A stretch of DNA of 64,000 bases from Chitinophaga lutea (GTDB lineage: Bacteria; Bacteroidota; Bacteroidia; Chitinophagales; Chitinophagaceae). The notes beneath the pieces are model-generated. The model did not search any database. It saw nothing but the letters and a program-made list of their open reading frames with translations, and was not told the origin of the DNA. Made by a program: the position numbers and the translations under genes. This document shows, one piece after another, positions 43,501 to 50,875 of the stretch (its first letter is position 1; the number at the start of each line of letters is the position of its first letter). Location: the NCBI RefSeq assembly GCF_003813775.1, contig NZ_RPDH01000001.1:1860001-1924000 (forward strand), written 5' to 3'.

Positions 43501-46075
43501 GCCAAACAGTACCACCCAGCAACGCCACCGGTAGATGCAGATTCGAAGCTGTTTGCGGATTTTGATCCACCGCCAGCGCAGGGTTATTCACCGCGCACAA
43601 TGCGCACACGCCTGTGATTGCATTGGTTTGTGTGGTGCCCGCGCCGCAATCCAGGTTGGGACTATTGGGCCCTACCGAAACGGCAACAGGAACCGCGGTA
43701 CGGATGTAGCTCGTCAACCCGTCAGGTGTGGCGGCCTCCACATAGAAAGTGGTACCCTGTACCAGTACCGGGGTGTTGAAAGTGGCCCCGGTTGCGATGG
43801 GCGTACCGCCGGTAGGCGTGGTGTACCAGTTGAAGGTGGCGTTTGGCAGACGAATAGACGCGGTAAGCGTGGTGTCGCTGCCGAACGGAACAGTGGGATT
43901 GCTTGGTGTAACGGTAACAGGAATGAAAGCCGCAGCTTCATAAATATTAAGACTGCTGAGTGCGGAAACGGTGCCGTTGAGGTCTACCCGCACACCATCG
44001 AACGTGCTGTTAACGGGAACGACCACACGGAATTTTCCGACTGTGCCGGTGGGATCCAATCCCAGCAGCTGCAGGTCTACCAATGCGTTATCGAGTGTAC
44101 GCTGATCGGGGTTTGGCGTGGCGCCGTTGTAGGTCTGCACGCTAATGCCTGACAGCAGGGCTGCATTGATCAGCGTTGCCGGAACGCCCAGTGTGAATGC
44201 GATGCTGTCGCCGGCCTGGTAAGTGCCGGGGAATTTTATGAGCTGCCCCACTGAGCCGAGCGCGCCCACTGTCATCGACAGGGTGGAGGCGGTTGTGGTA
44301 TCCTCATCGATCGCATTGTTGGGATTATTCACGGAACAGCCCACGCAGATGCCTGAAATGAGGGGGCTTTGCTGCTGGTCGCCATACGTCCACAGCGGGC
44401 CGGGACCGCCGCTTACCGTAACCGGTACCGCGGTCCTGACAAAGCTGGTTTTGCCGTCGGGCGTGGATGCCTGAACATAATATACGTCGCTTCTGCTGAG
44501 CGGCGGTGTGGTGAATGACGCGCTGGTGCCGAGCGGGGTGCCGCCGGTCGGCGCATCGAACCACTGGTAGGCGGCGCCGGGCGCTCTTACGGAAGCCGTC
44601 ATGGTAGCGGTGCTGCCATTGGTAATTACCGGAGCGGGCGGTGTAACGGTCACCGGCATAAAGGCTGCAGCCTCATATACCCGGAGGCCGCCTAAGCCGG
44701 CCAATACGCCGCCGGTGCCAATGCTCACGCCATCAAAGCCCGTGGTGGCGGGAATGGTTACACGGAATTTGCCGCTGCTGCCTACGCCCAAACCCAGTGC
44801 CTCTAAACGTACAACGTCGTTGGCAAGGGTGATGGCATCGCCGTTCGGCGTATTGCCGCTATATGTCTGTACGGTAATGCCGCCCAGCGCCGTGGCGCTG
44901 ATCAGCTGGTTAGGCAGCTCAATATCGAATGCGATACTGTCGCCGGCCTGGTATGTACCGGGGAAGTGAATCAGTTGTGAAACGCTGCCGGCCGCACCAA
45001 CGCCCATGCTGATGAGCGAAGAGGTGGCAGGGTTGCCGTCGGATGCGTTGGCTGCGTCGGTGATGCCGCAGGCCACACAAAGCAGGCCTTCCACAATGGG
45101 GCCCTCCTGGCGATCGCCGTACGTCCATAACGGACCGGGGCCACCTGCGAGGTTAACGTTCACCGCCTGTCTTTCAAAGCTGGTAACGCCGTCTGCCGTT
45201 GCATCCACATAATAAGTGGTGCTGCGGGTGAGCGGCGGCGTGGTATAGGCTGAACCGGTAAATACAGGGGTACCTCCGGTTGGTGAGGTATACCAGTTAA
45301 ACACCGGGCTCGTGGCGCGGATGCTGGCATTCATTGTAGCGGTGGAGCCGTAGGGCGTAACCGCAGGTGAAGGCGTTACCACCACCGGCACTACCATACG
45401 CACATCGTATATATGTAATGCGCCCAGGGCAGTGATCAGACCGCCCTGTGTAATATCTACGCTATTCATTTGTCCGGGCACCACGATGGCCGCCCTTCTT
45501 TTACCAGAAGCGCCAACGCCGGCGCCCAGTAAACGGAGGTTGACGATGCTGCCCAGGCTGACGGTGGATACGGCTGTGCCGTTATTCCGGAACGTTACGT
45601 TCACCGCCTGCAACAGATCGAGGCTAAGGGTAGCGCTCGGTATCTCGAAATCGATCAGCACACTGTCGCCGGCTTCGTAGGTACCGGCAAAGTTGATGCG
45701 CTGACCGTAGTCCGCCGCGATGCCGATCCCTTTGCTCACAACGGTGGCCGTGTTCGGATCCGTATCGTACGAAAACGTGGGATTCGTTAACGTACAACCG
45801 ATACACAACAGCGCGTTCACCGGCTGGGCCGAAACGCCGCGCGCGGCGATGGCCCCTGGGGCAAATGCCTGCACGGAGTAATCGGATAGCGGTGCCGTCA
45901 GCGGCGAGTAGCCATAGGGATACTGCGGAGCGGTTTTGTTTTCATGGTGATCGGGGTACCACCAGTATTGCGGCGACATAGCTGCACACGTATCTGCCGG
46001 CCGGAGCAGGAGCAATCCGGCGACCAGGATACAAATGAGGCGCAATAAGTTCCCGGGAGTAACATTAAAACTCAT
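37586..46075 (-). CDS. Giant T9SS-exported adhesin: Ig-like array, CxxC modules, FN3, gliding-type sorting domain
   Basis: 2829 residues from the ATG at 46075 (MSFNVTPGNLLRL, then a signal peptide to about residue 31); an in-frame ATG 20 codons upstream is less likely. I count 19 Ig-like repeats of about 80 residues, each with a W-Y pair, GGTPLFTG-like turn and TTYYVEA strand. Six CxxC modules lie between them. Near the C-terminus there is an FN3-like domain, then IFVPNAFTPNNDGVND ... WDGTMSGQRQPVGVYNY, the gliding-associated C-terminal domain (TIGR04131 type). It is probably a SprB-like surface adhesin, with porP/sprF and the PorE-like gene downstream. Binding targets are unknown. Confidence 0.9.
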   Translation of the reverse strand: MSFNVTPGNLLRLICILVAGLLLLRPADTCAAMSPQYWWYPDHHENKTAPQYPYGYSPLTAPLSDYSVQAFAPGAIAARGVSAQPVNALLCIGCTLTNPTFSYDTDPNTATVVSKGIGIAADYGQRINFAGTYEAGDSVLIDFEIPSATLSLDLLQAVNVTFRNNGTAVSTVSLGSIVNLRLLGAGVGASGKRRAAIVVPGQMNSVDITQGGLITALGALHIYDVRMVVPVVVTPSPAVTPYGSTATMNASIRATSPVFNWYTSPTGGTPVFTGSAYTTPPLTRSTTYYVDATADGVTSFERQAVNVNLAGGPGPLWTYGDRQEGPIVEGLLCVACGITDAANASDGNPATSSLISMGVGAAGSVSQLIHFPGTYQAGDSIAFDIELPNQLISATALGGITVQTYSGNTPNGDAITLANDVVRLEALGLGVGSSGKFRVTIPATTGFDGVSIGTGGVLAGLGGLRVYEAAAFMPVTVTPPAPVITNGSTATMTASVRAPGAAYQWFDAPTGGTPLGTSASFTTPPLSRSDVYYVQASTPDGKTSFVRTAVPVTVSGGPGPLWTYGDQQQSPLISGICVGCSVNNPNNAIDEDTTTASTLSMTVGALGSVGQLIKFPGTYQAGDSIAFTLGVPATLINAALLSGISVQTYNGATPNPDQRTLDNALVDLQLLGLDPTGTVGKFRVVVPVNSTFDGVRVDLNGTVSALSSLNIYEAAAFIPVTVTPSNPTVPFGSDTTLTASIRLPNATFNWYTTPTGGTPIATGATFNTPVLVQGTTFYVEAATPDGLTSYIRTAVPVAVSVGPNSPNLDCGAGTTQTNAITGVCALCAVNNPALAVDQNPQTASNLHLPVALLGGTVWQRIAFANESAPGDSLRVVVGSTTGLLNLSLLGNVTLRPRNNGVENTADVRALNNGLLNLQLLDGGARASITYAPAAVFDEVEINITGLATALTQVDVYYAQQITAMAAVVADTVNVCTGQTATLTATAPASATFNWYDAPTGGNLLFTGPSYTTGAITADAVYYVEAVSAGTQCKSEVRKPVFVKVGLAAVSVTASSVTISKGQTATFNVNTPDPALTYKWYSVPTGGTPLFTGPSFTTPPLDATTTYYVEASTSTGCASAQRVQVIANVLIDNPDVPCDYANTQESATNGLLCIGCYVENQASAVDASTTTFSTVHVIAGLLGGYVQQTLIFPSASDAGDSVKLALSFPASLADVGLLGSIQIATYNGATFNNDRVALNNALLNLQLLPGNQQAVVTFAPAAVFDRVEVRMNSGVATALSAVNIHYAQRFVPVPDLQPDTVTTCVGGTATFNVAPRANTTFRWYSTPSGGTPLATGATFQSGTITADTAFYVEAAKTSINCANPVRTKAVVQIGAAPAAPTVDNSTVTTCGGTSAVLKATGPAGATFRWYDQQTGGTVLFTGDTFTTPVLNSSVVYYAEAVSSGGCASATRTAVQVNITARPGTPVITPTDATICSGSTATLTASSTTPGVVFNWYSSAALDNLVFTGPIFTTPALTTNTTYYVAAAAGQCTSATPATVLVTVNTTPVQPTVTTVPVSGIVEYGQTATLTASSTTPGAIYKWYLDATGGTPVFTGAVYTTQELAATTKFYVEAASPSGCASGRTEVTITVNRNVVPNCDFATSQTNQVGGVCLLCGVTNPTRAVDADTTNASTLSMPVGLLGTFVYQRLEFGSLAAAGDTVKVRFSTPTGLLDLTVLSAIQITSYNNGVSNNDSKVLNAAGLKLELLGSPNEAVALFAPGGAYDAVEIRLLGGVASVLLNVDVRYANRILASPTVTADNAVICAGGSATLTATGSASGTIRWYTTPAGGTAVHTGNVFTVSGLTANTTYYAEIMRTSTNCVNPVRTPVTLQVRQVPDAPQILKGDTAICAGSNAILIARPVDPAHSIRWFTTATGGAPVSLDSVFVTGTLSANTTYYAEAFNGTCGNVTRVPVTITVGAAPADPVPASNNVTVCTGTPATLNATSSTAGAIIRWYTVQSGGTPVFTGTQFVTPPVTATTLYYVEAVGSGGGCANAGGRVQVTVNADATPAVPVVADNAKTSCANQSVTFTIQSPVPGITYNWYNTATGGTLLFTGSSYATGPLTANAMFYVEAVGSGNCTSTTRGTASVTVVGSLNPPTVESTSVTVCRGAQATLRVTNPVAGVSYHWYDAPGGNRLFTGTTFVTGVQIAAGSFYVEAVSSTGCTSTGLTRVDVQVTDAPQVPVVAGATTICEGTAASLSIQNPVPGVVYSWYDAASGGNKLAEGTTFSPTGLTTTTIFHVEAVSGSCASASRSSVTITVNPAPPAVTVDATSKSVCIGNTATLNVVNPVAGVTYRWYDVPTGGTALSTSTVFITPALTTNKDYYVSATNSNNCSSLTRTKVSVTVGNGPAVPVAPAEVTVCKGLRPTVRVTNPRSDLQYRWYDAPINGTLLFIGEAYSTANPLTVKDTVYVEATLPGGTCASNGRAQVILIAADAPATPVLANSGAVTICSGTTATFSVQNPLTNVTYRWYDAAGNLLQDNATGTYTTGVLTANMEVFVEAVIGGGCASAGRARAVATVGVVPAAPGISASANTVCPDSTATLTAASTQAGVEFKWYTTATGGTAIFTGPVFKTPGLKAATTYYAEATMTGGCVSATRTAVTIGVYAQLPAPSVTVASRTATSITFQWNAIAGVLGYRVSTDGGATFTQPSSGLTGTTHTVTGLQPNQTISLMVMSVGATECANSAWFQGGGGTDNPAGNTIFVPNAFTPNNDGVNDILLVYGTTINTMEIRIYNQWGQLVFESRDKSRGWDGTMSGQRQPVGVYNYVLRATLQDGTTVQKRGTITIVR
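37995..45330. repeat. Degenerate intragenic repeats of the adhesin gene
   Basis: About 19 units of roughly 240 bases encode the Ig-like modules. Six longer units (about 450 bases) encode the CxxC modules; their CxxC codons lie at 45794-45805, 45068-45079, about 44336-44347, 43595-43606, 42612-42623 and 41114-41125. The last pair before position 41114 is followed by ten Ig units in a row. Units are diverged enough that slippage is probably rare. Confidence 0.75.
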
Positions 46076-46764
46076 ATACAATGGTTTGGGTAAGAATGAA
46101 GGTTTTTTATAGTGGTGTTCTCTGATAGGGATCATACCTGCACATGAACAGGATATGGTTCCGGTTTATCGTTGTCCTATTGTTTTTTCACAGGGTTATT
46201 AAAAATGCAGAAAGAATGTCTGTCAAAAAGAGTCGTGCTGCTTACATGATCCCCATAGCTTTTGATAGGATACTTTCTTTGGTTGTATTCGAATAGAGAT
46301 GCATTCCCGGGACGAAATTAAAAGGCTTGTGGGTGTAAATGAAAGGTCATTCTTATTCATTCCATTCACCACTTGCCACTCTGTTCATTCAAAAAATCCC
46401 CTGTTCATTTACTGGCTAACAGAACAAATTTTTATCCCTGCTGTATGAACACCTCAACCCGCCCGCATTGTCACTTTCCTGTCAAATCCATGCTTTATTC
46501 CCCCTCGCGTTCACTCATTTTTATTCGGTTAGGCATCCTACTTATAGATTCTGATAAATAAATTCTTAAAAGTTTTTTTAAATCACTTTATTCATGTAAC
46601 TTCCTTATAACCAAAACCATAAATATGGGCATTCATCCCGATGCATCCTGTTCAGTTTATTCATTCCTAAAATCACAAATCCGCGCATTCATTTTACTAC
46701 GTATCTATTCATTTATTTCCAGTCCTATATCGCAAATGCTCCATTAATTGTTAATAGTACCCTT
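46076..46764. promoter_or_regulatory. Divergent promoter region with recurring TTCATT motifs
   Basis: About 690 bases separate the giant adhesin from the HTH/NTPase gene, with no credible gene. From about 46347 to 46715, TTCATT or TTCAT recurs at least eight times, often as TATTCATT, TGTTCATT or GCATTCAT (for example near 46356, 46384, 46403, 46591, 46631, 46660, 46688 and 46708). No full TAnnTTTG motif is visible at either end. Multiple sites for one regulator are possible. Confidence 0.4.
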
Positions 46765-49332
46765 ATGATCGACCTGTCCTACGACTTTATCAACACCTTA
46801 CAGTCAGAAGTGCTCAGACAATTCGGTGTTGACAACATTCAACCAAATCAATGTAAACTGCTGGCCCAGGCTATTCTCAATCACACAGGCAAACTTGTTA
46901 GTGAAACTACCCTGAAGCGCGTCTTCGGTTTTGCCGTTACCCAGCACAGCTTTTCCCGCTATACCCTGAATACACTGGCGCAGTATTGCCGGTATAAAGA
47001 TTGGGAAGACTTCCAGGCGCACTACTACAAAAAAGCCTTCCGTCCCCGTCAACAGGCGGACCTCTCCCGCTGGAGCGAGATTAAAAAGAAAGCCAACGCC
47101 GTGTCGCAGTACACCACCCTCACCCTCAAAAACCGCAGCGGCATCCCCTTCGAACATACCGCCCCACGCCAGTATTGCCTTTCGCATATCGAACGGTTCC
47201 TGGAAAGCAATTACGCCGCCACCGTTTTTATTGCACCCGCAGGCTGGGGTAAATCTCTGGCACTGGTGCACGCCGCGGAACATTACTGGTTCGGGAAAAA
47301 TGCGCTCTGTCCGCAGGACATCTGCTGGTTCATCAACGCCCATGCCGCCGGCAGCCTCCTGTTAAAAGGGTTTTCCCTCTCCTCCTGGCTCGACAACCAG
47401 CTCAACATCGGCAACGGCGATAACTTCCGGGAATACTTCACCGCGCACCCCGACGAAAAAAGCGGCCGCCTCATCCTGATCATCGACGGGTTCGACGAAC
47501 TGGCGATGGGCGCCGACAAACTGAAGCTGCTCTATAACAAGCTGGAAGATTTTGTGTACTCGAACGACCTGCACCCCTGGATAAAAGTGATCCTGTCCAT
47601 CCGCTCGAGCACCTGGAGCGAGGTGTTCCAGCAATCGCAGCAATCGCCCGCCTTCAGGCGGTTCTGGTTCCTGGGGGCCGAAATGGACGAAGAAACCAAC
47701 ATCAACATCCCCATGCTCACGGAGCAGGAAGTCAAAAGCGTGTTGTACAATTTCGATTTCGAACCGGAAACCGTACGGCTCTTTACCGACAGCTTCCTTC
47801 AGAAGCTGCGGCACCCCTACTACCTGCAACTGTTCAGCCAGCTCAACAACACGCCGGGCCAGACGTTCGTGGATGAAAACCTCAGCCTTTTCGAAATCAT
47901 TTCCCGGTTTATCCAGAACCGTTTGTTCAGCTCCCCCAACAACGCCTTCAAAGTAAGCATCATAGAACGCCTGCTACAATTGCTCGACCTGGGCCGCACC
48001 GGGTTGTATGCAGACAAAAGCGCACTGCTCAAACAGCACCCGGAATTGTTCCCCGCCTACCGTGAACTCCTGGCGGACAACATCCTCGTGGAAGAAAACC
48101 TCAGCCAGGAAATCATGTTCAATGTGAAAGTGCGGTTCGCGCACAACTTCCTGCTGGAATATTTTACCGCCATGCACTACGTCCAGACGCACGGCGGGCA
48201 GGTCAGCAACGCACTGCTGGACAATGTGCTGAACGATTTTCCGCAGTCGCCGTTCCGCATGTACGTTTTTAAATGGCTGCTGCGGTATGCCATCACCCAC
48301 CAGCAGGAAACCGGCATCCAGGGCGTGTTCACCCTGCCGCTGTCGGCCCTTGAAAAAGCCCATCTGCTCGAATACCTTGTATTGCATTACCAGCAGGAAG
48401 GAAACCCCCAGTTTTCAAAAGTGTTCCCTGCGGGCTATTTCCGGAAAAATCCCATCAGCAGCTTCATCAGCGACGATTTTGTGCATTTCAAAAAAAGGAA
48501 ACTGCTGCATGCCCTGCTGAGCCTGGCGGAGTCGACCGAAGACCGGCTGAAGATCCGCTCCAACCTGTATATCATGGCCCTGATGCAACTGGACGCGGAA
48601 CAATGCGAGATAGAGTTGTCCAACATCCGCAAGATCTGCCAGGCCGATGACGCCATCCGCGACATGCGCGTGACGCCGTACGAAGCCTTTTATTTCATAT
48701 ACGAATACCTGAAATTCGGCATCATCAACGAAGCCGCGAAGGAAAAAATATATCACTTCGCCCTTTGCTGGAGTTTTCCGCAGCAAAAAAACATCTCCGT
48801 TGCCGACGAAGCCGTGTTCCGCGCCATCAGCTTCATCTTTTTGCTGCTGGGCGACCATCAGCACCTTATCGACTTTTCACAACGGCTCTTTAACGAGCAC
48901 CCCTCTTTCCTGTTTAACCGCACCGATCCGTTCCGCCTCATGATGCTCTGCTGGAAAGCGCAGGCCCACCTCGCGCTGAACGATGTGGCCGCCGCCAAAA
49001 GAATCAACCTGCACGTAGACAAAGTGCTGAAACACTATTCCTCCGATTTCTTTAACGGCCGCCACCTCGAAACGCTGCAGAAAATCATCTCCGCCGAAAT
49101 CTGGTTCCGGGAGAACGAGTGCAACAAAGCCATCAGGGCGGCCGAATCCGCCATGGAAACGGCGCAGAAACTCGACTTCAAGATCTTTTCCCTGCTCAAC
49201 TTCGGCGTACTGAACCGGATCTACCATCACCTGCAAATGGACAAACAACAAAAAGAAGCGATGCACAAAGTGGAGATCATCCGCGGCAGCACCACTTTCA
49301 CACAGGCGCTGCCCAATCTGATGCAACTGTAA
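46765..49332 (+). CDS. STAND-like P-loop NTPase with N-terminal helix-turn-helix-like domain and TPR-like C-terminus
   Basis: 855 residues. The first 95 form a helical domain (LLAQAILNHTGKLVSETTLKRVFGF ... LNTLAQYCRYKDWEDF) of a kind seen at the N-terminus of many Bacteroidota regulators and resembling a DNA-binding HTH. The NTPase has Walker A APAGWGKS (157-164), Walker B LILIIDGFDEL (236-246) and a sensor-like Arg280 (VILSIRSSTW). Then come winged-helix-like helices and a long helical repeat region (about 560-840). This fits NACHT/STAND signal switches. It is divergent from the adhesin operon. Whether it regulates that operon, or acts in defence, is not known. Confidence 0.75.
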   Translation: MIDLSYDFINTLQSEVLRQFGVDNIQPNQCKLLAQAILNHTGKLVSETTLKRVFGFAVTQHSFSRYTLNTLAQYCRYKDWEDFQAHYYKKAFRPRQQADLSRWSEIKKKANAVSQYTTLTLKNRSGIPFEHTAPRQYCLSHIERFLESNYAATVFIAPAGWGKSLALVHAAEHYWFGKNALCPQDICWFINAHAAGSLLLKGFSLSSWLDNQLNIGNGDNFREYFTAHPDEKSGRLILIIDGFDELAMGADKLKLLYNKLEDFVYSNDLHPWIKVILSIRSSTWSEVFQQSQQSPAFRRFWFLGAEMDEETNINIPMLTEQEVKSVLYNFDFEPETVRLFTDSFLQKLRHPYYLQLFSQLNNTPGQTFVDENLSLFEIISRFIQNRLFSSPNNAFKVSIIERLLQLLDLGRTGLYADKSALLKQHPELFPAYRELLADNILVEENLSQEIMFNVKVRFAHNFLLEYFTAMHYVQTHGGQVSNALLDNVLNDFPQSPFRMYVFKWLLRYAITHQQETGIQGVFTLPLSALEKAHLLEYLVLHYQQEGNPQFSKVFPAGYFRKNPISSFISDDFVHFKKRKLLHALLSLAESTEDRLKIRSNLYIMALMQLDAEQCEIELSNIRKICQADDAIRDMRVTPYEAFYFIYEYLKFGIINEAAKEKIYHFALCWSFPQQKNISVADEAVFRAISFIFLLLGDHQHLIDFSQRLFNEHPSFLFNRTDPFRLMMLCWKAQAHLALNDVAAAKRINLHVDKVLKHYSSDFFNGRHLETLQKIISAEIWFRENECNKAIRAAESAMETAQKLDFKIFSLLNFGVLNRIYHHLQMDKQQKEAMHKVEIIRGSTTFTQALPNLMQL

Positions 49333-49367
49333 GGCATCTTTAACGAATCGTTAGCGGATAATTGGCA

Positions 49368-49375
49368 TAATTTTG
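49368..49375 (+). promoter_or_regulatory. -7 promoter motif of the transglutaminase-like gene
   Basis: TAATTTTG followed by C, a full TAnnTTTG match, ends 17 bases before the ATG at 49393. No strong -33 element is present. Confidence 0.45.
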
Positions 49376-49392
49376 CGGTACTACATTACCGC

Positions 49393-50301
49393 ATGGCCAT
49401 TGATCAGAGTAAATACACTACACTTCAGCAGTTTTTGCTGAATTTGCTGAGCTTGTTGACGATACTGCCCCTGGCGCCGTACATCAACCGGTTCATGCCA
49501 ATTGTGCAGCTCGGGCAATGGCATATTGACCTGTTTCTGTCGATCCTGATCGCATTTTTGTTCACCCGCATCCTGCTCTGGATTTTTAAACCGCTCATCA
49601 TCCCGGCTTTTGTGCTGATGGTGGGCGTACTGGTCTTTAATTCCCTCACCGGCCGTTATTCTTTTACAAACGTGCTCAACGATTACCAGGGCGTGGTACA
49701 GGGCAACTGGGGTACGCGTGACAGCAAGCAGGTCGACATTCTCAGTCTTTACCCCCGGAAGGTGGAAAGTTATGTCGACAAAACGGTACGGGGTATCCGG
49801 GAAAAAGCCACTTACAACGACTCTACCGTCCGCAATTTCGCCGTAGCCCATTCACTGGAGCACTTCGACGAATACTGGCCGAAATACGGCAAGATCGTGC
49901 GGTACCTCTCCCTGTTCAAACACATCCGGCAGAATTTCAAATATGTCAACGACAGCCAGCGCGACGAATATTTCGCCACGCCCATGGAGACCATTAAAAA
50001 CGGGCTGGGCGGCGACTGCGACGATCATTCCATCCTTATGGCATCGTGCCTGCAGGCCATCGGCGCCAGAACCCGCATCGTGCTGATCAGGGGGCATGCG
50101 TACCCCGAGCTGTACTGCGGTAACCAGGAGGACTTTGAAACCCTCAAACAGGCGATTGTCCTTTTATTCAACAATCCACCCGTTAAGGAGTTATATTATC
50201 ATGAAATGAAGGGCGAATACTGGATAAACCTCGATTATTCCGCCAGGCACCCCGGTGGCCGGTACCTGAACGATAAGGTATATGCCCTGATAGAACTGTA
50301 A
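49393..50301 (+). CDS. Membrane protein with transglutaminase-like domain
   Basis: 302 residues. Two or three N-terminal hydrophobic segments (about 12-30, 45-65, 68-84) anchor a domain with GGDCDDHS (Cys209), GHAYPELY (His235) and INLDYSARHPGG (Asp281), the Cys-His-Asp triad of transglutaminase-like enzymes. Such domains act as cysteine proteases, peptide ligases or amidases. The exact reaction is unknown. It has its own promoter and lies 25 bases before dps, which may be cotranscribed. Confidence 0.8.
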   Translation: MAIDQSKYTTLQQFLLNLLSLLTILPLAPYINRFMPIVQLGQWHIDLFLSILIAFLFTRILLWIFKPLIIPAFVLMVGVLVFNSLTGRYSFTNVLNDYQGVVQGNWGTRDSKQVDILSLYPRKVESYVDKTVRGIREKATYNDSTVRNFAVAHSLEHFDEYWPKYGKIVRYLSLFKHIRQNFKYVNDSQRDEYFATPMETIKNGLGGDCDDHSILMASCLQAIGARTRIVLIRGHAYPELYCGNQEDFETLKQAIVLLFNNPPVKELYYHEMKGEYWINLDYSARHPGGRYLNDKVYALIEL

Positions 50302-50326
50302 TTTTTGACCAAAAACATTTATAATC

Positions 50327-50800
50327 ATGAAAGTTAACATTGGCGTACCCGACAAACATTTACAGGCCGTGGCTAACAGACTGCAGGTATTGCTGGCAGA
50401 TGAACATGTGCTGTATACCAAAACACGCAATTTCCACTGGAATGTGGTTGGGGACAATTTTTCGGAGATGCATCTTTTTTACGAGAAGCAATACGGAGAA
50501 CTGGCGGAAATCATCGACGAAGTAGCGGAGCGCATCCGCATGATCGGCCACTTCAGCACCGGCAGGCTGGGCGACTTCCTGAAACTGACCAACCTGGTGG
50601 AGCAGGAGTACACCGACAAGCAGACGCAGCAGGTTAAATACCTCCTCGACGATCACGAAACCATTATCCGTAGCCTGCGTGAAATGATTACGGAATTCGC
50701 GGACAAGCATAAAGACCTCGGCAGCAGTGATTTTGTGACCGGGCTGCTGCGCCAGCACGAAAAAATGGCGTGGATGCTGCGCTCCTACGTCACGAAATAA
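50327..50800 (+). CDS. dps: Dps-family ferritin-like DNA protection protein
   Basis: 157 residues. The intersubunit ferroxidase ligands are present with exact family spacing: His37 (TRNFHWNVVG), His49 (EMHLFYEKQY), Asp64 and Glu68 (IIDEVAERIR). Dps dodecamers oxidise and store iron with peroxide and shield DNA in stress and stationary phase. The N-terminus is short, without a long Lys-rich DNA-binding tail. It is followed by a strong bidirectional terminator. Confidence 0.95.
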   Translation: MKVNIGVPDKHLQAVANRLQVLLADEHVLYTKTRNFHWNVVGDNFSEMHLFYEKQYGELAEIIDEVAERIRMIGHFSTGRLGDFLKLTNLVEQEYTDKQTQQVKYLLDDHETIIRSLREMITEFADKHKDLGSSDFVTGLLRQHEKMAWMLRSYVTK

Positions 50801-50819
50801 TTTACTTACGGAATGAAGA

Positions 50820-50856
50820 AAGGCCGATCAACATCACGTTGACCGGCCTTCTTTTT
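50820..50856. terminator. Terminator of dps, possibly bidirectional
   Basis: AAGGCCGATCAAC (50820-50832) pairs with GTTGACCGGCCTT (50838-50850) with one mismatch, followed by CTTTTT. Confidence 0.87.
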
Positions 50857-50875
50857 GTTGCTTGCCAGCAAATTC

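Noticed and set aside
46373..46561. A 62-codon plus-strand open frame in the adhesin/NTPase gap
   Set aside because: Cys/Phe/Ser-rich composition, no ribosome site or conservation clue, and it lies in the motif-rich promoter region.
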